Assembly: GCA_028700615.1 (NCBI GenBank)
Contig: JAQVSH010000104.1
Location: forward strand, 1 to 6,686
Origin: Bacteroidales bacterium
Lineage (GTDB): Bacteria; Bacteroidota; Bacteroidia; Bacteroidales; UBA4181
Length of the DNA stretch: 6,686 bases
Reading direction: 5' to 3'
Under the pieces are notes generated by a model. It had not been told where the DNA came from and did not search any database. It saw only the letters and a program-made list of their open reading frames with translations. Positions 6,469 through 6,686 of this stretch are shown here, in pieces. Position numbers and translations under genes: made by a program. Each line of letters starts with the position of its first letter. Position 1 is the stretch's first letter.

Positions 6469-6686
6469 TTATTTTTTCTCCCAGTTTACCGTATTGGGCC
6501 TGTCATAAATGGCTTTGAGCGCTTCCGGGGTGTTTAATCTCGGAGATGTGAAACCGGTCCAAATCATGAACCATGCAAATTTATTCTGGGTTTTTAATGT
6601 TTCGGGAGTAGGTGCGTTTCCAATCTCACCCAGAGCAATTAACTTACCTTTTCCCAGTGTAACCAATTGATCGTGGTGGCTTTGCT
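6469..6686 (-). CDS. GH26 beta-mannanase-like glycoside hydrolase, C-terminal end (runs off right edge)
   Basis: A minus-strand frame is open from the right edge to a TAA at 6469-6471, giving 72 codons plus a partial one. The visible part matches the C-terminus of GH26 as I know it: KLIALGEIGN, where the Glu encoded at 6625-6627 sits at the position of the catalytic nucleophile, then the NKFAWFMIWTGF stretch and an N-T-P-E-A-L-K-x-I-Y segment. GH26 members are mainly beta-1,4-mannanases, with some acting on related glucans or xylans, and they are retaining enzymes. The start, signal peptide and acid/base residue lie outside the window. The gene faces the iron-sulfur protein gene, with 6 bases between the two stops, and appears to use the terminator at 6414-6448. 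A TTG within the frame at 6664-6666 is not a likely start because the preceding residues (SHHDQ) fit the family. Confidence 0.75.
   Translation of the reverse strand, partial: QSHHDQLVTLGKGKLIALGEIGNAPTPETLKTQNKFAWFMIWTGFTSPRLNTPEALKAIYDRPNTVNWEKK

Overview
The window most likely comes from a member of the Bacteroidota. The coding sequence has moderate GC content and the spacers are very AT-rich. Genes start without strong Shine-Dalgarno sequences, and one spacer holds a perfect TAnnTTTG box, the phylum's typical -7 promoter element. The gene content fits too: exported GH29 and GH26 glycosidases, and a small membrane protein paired with a very small XRE-type regulator. Genus cannot be judged from the sequence.

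Layout. (1) Bases 1-2427 are a minus-strand unit. A GH29 alpha-L-fucosidase-like enzyme with a Sec signal comes first. After 18 bases it is followed by the N-terminal 245 codons of an ABC_sub_bind/TrpX-type substrate-binding protein, which runs off the left edge. (2) Bases 2428-2652 are a divergent AT-rich spacer with a likely promoter, an imperfect palindrome and a run of seven C (G on the fucosidase strand). (3) Bases 2653-3389 hold a plus-strand pair: a four-helix membrane protein and a 66-residue helix-turn-helix regulator. (4) Bases 3386-3787 (minus) hold a PaaI-type hotdog thioesterase, whose stop codon overlaps the regulator's stop within one TTAA. (5) Bases 3899-6462 (plus) hold two overlapping genes: a Tat-exported FAD-dependent oxidoreductase, and a membrane iron-sulfur protein that joins a NapH-like membrane half to a NapG/MauM-like ferredoxin half. 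(6) Bases 6469-6686 (minus) are the C-terminal end of a GH26 beta-mannanase-like enzyme.

How the parts may work together. The most distinctive piece is the redox pair. The iron-sulfur protein has two Cx3CP sites that the predicted topology places on the cytoplasmic side. They are followed by an internal twin-arginine segment and four ferredoxin clusters that should lie outside. The flavoprotein upstream overlaps it by 13 bases and carries its own twin-arginine signal. A reasonable inference is that electrons pass between the quinone pool or cytoplasm and an extracytoplasmic flavoenzyme through this fused carrier. The substrate is unknown. The glycosidases on both sides suggest a polysaccharide-use neighbourhood, but no SusC/SusD pair is visible, so membership of a classical polysaccharide utilization locus is not shown. 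No tRNA, rRNA, CRISPR array or insertion sequence was seen.
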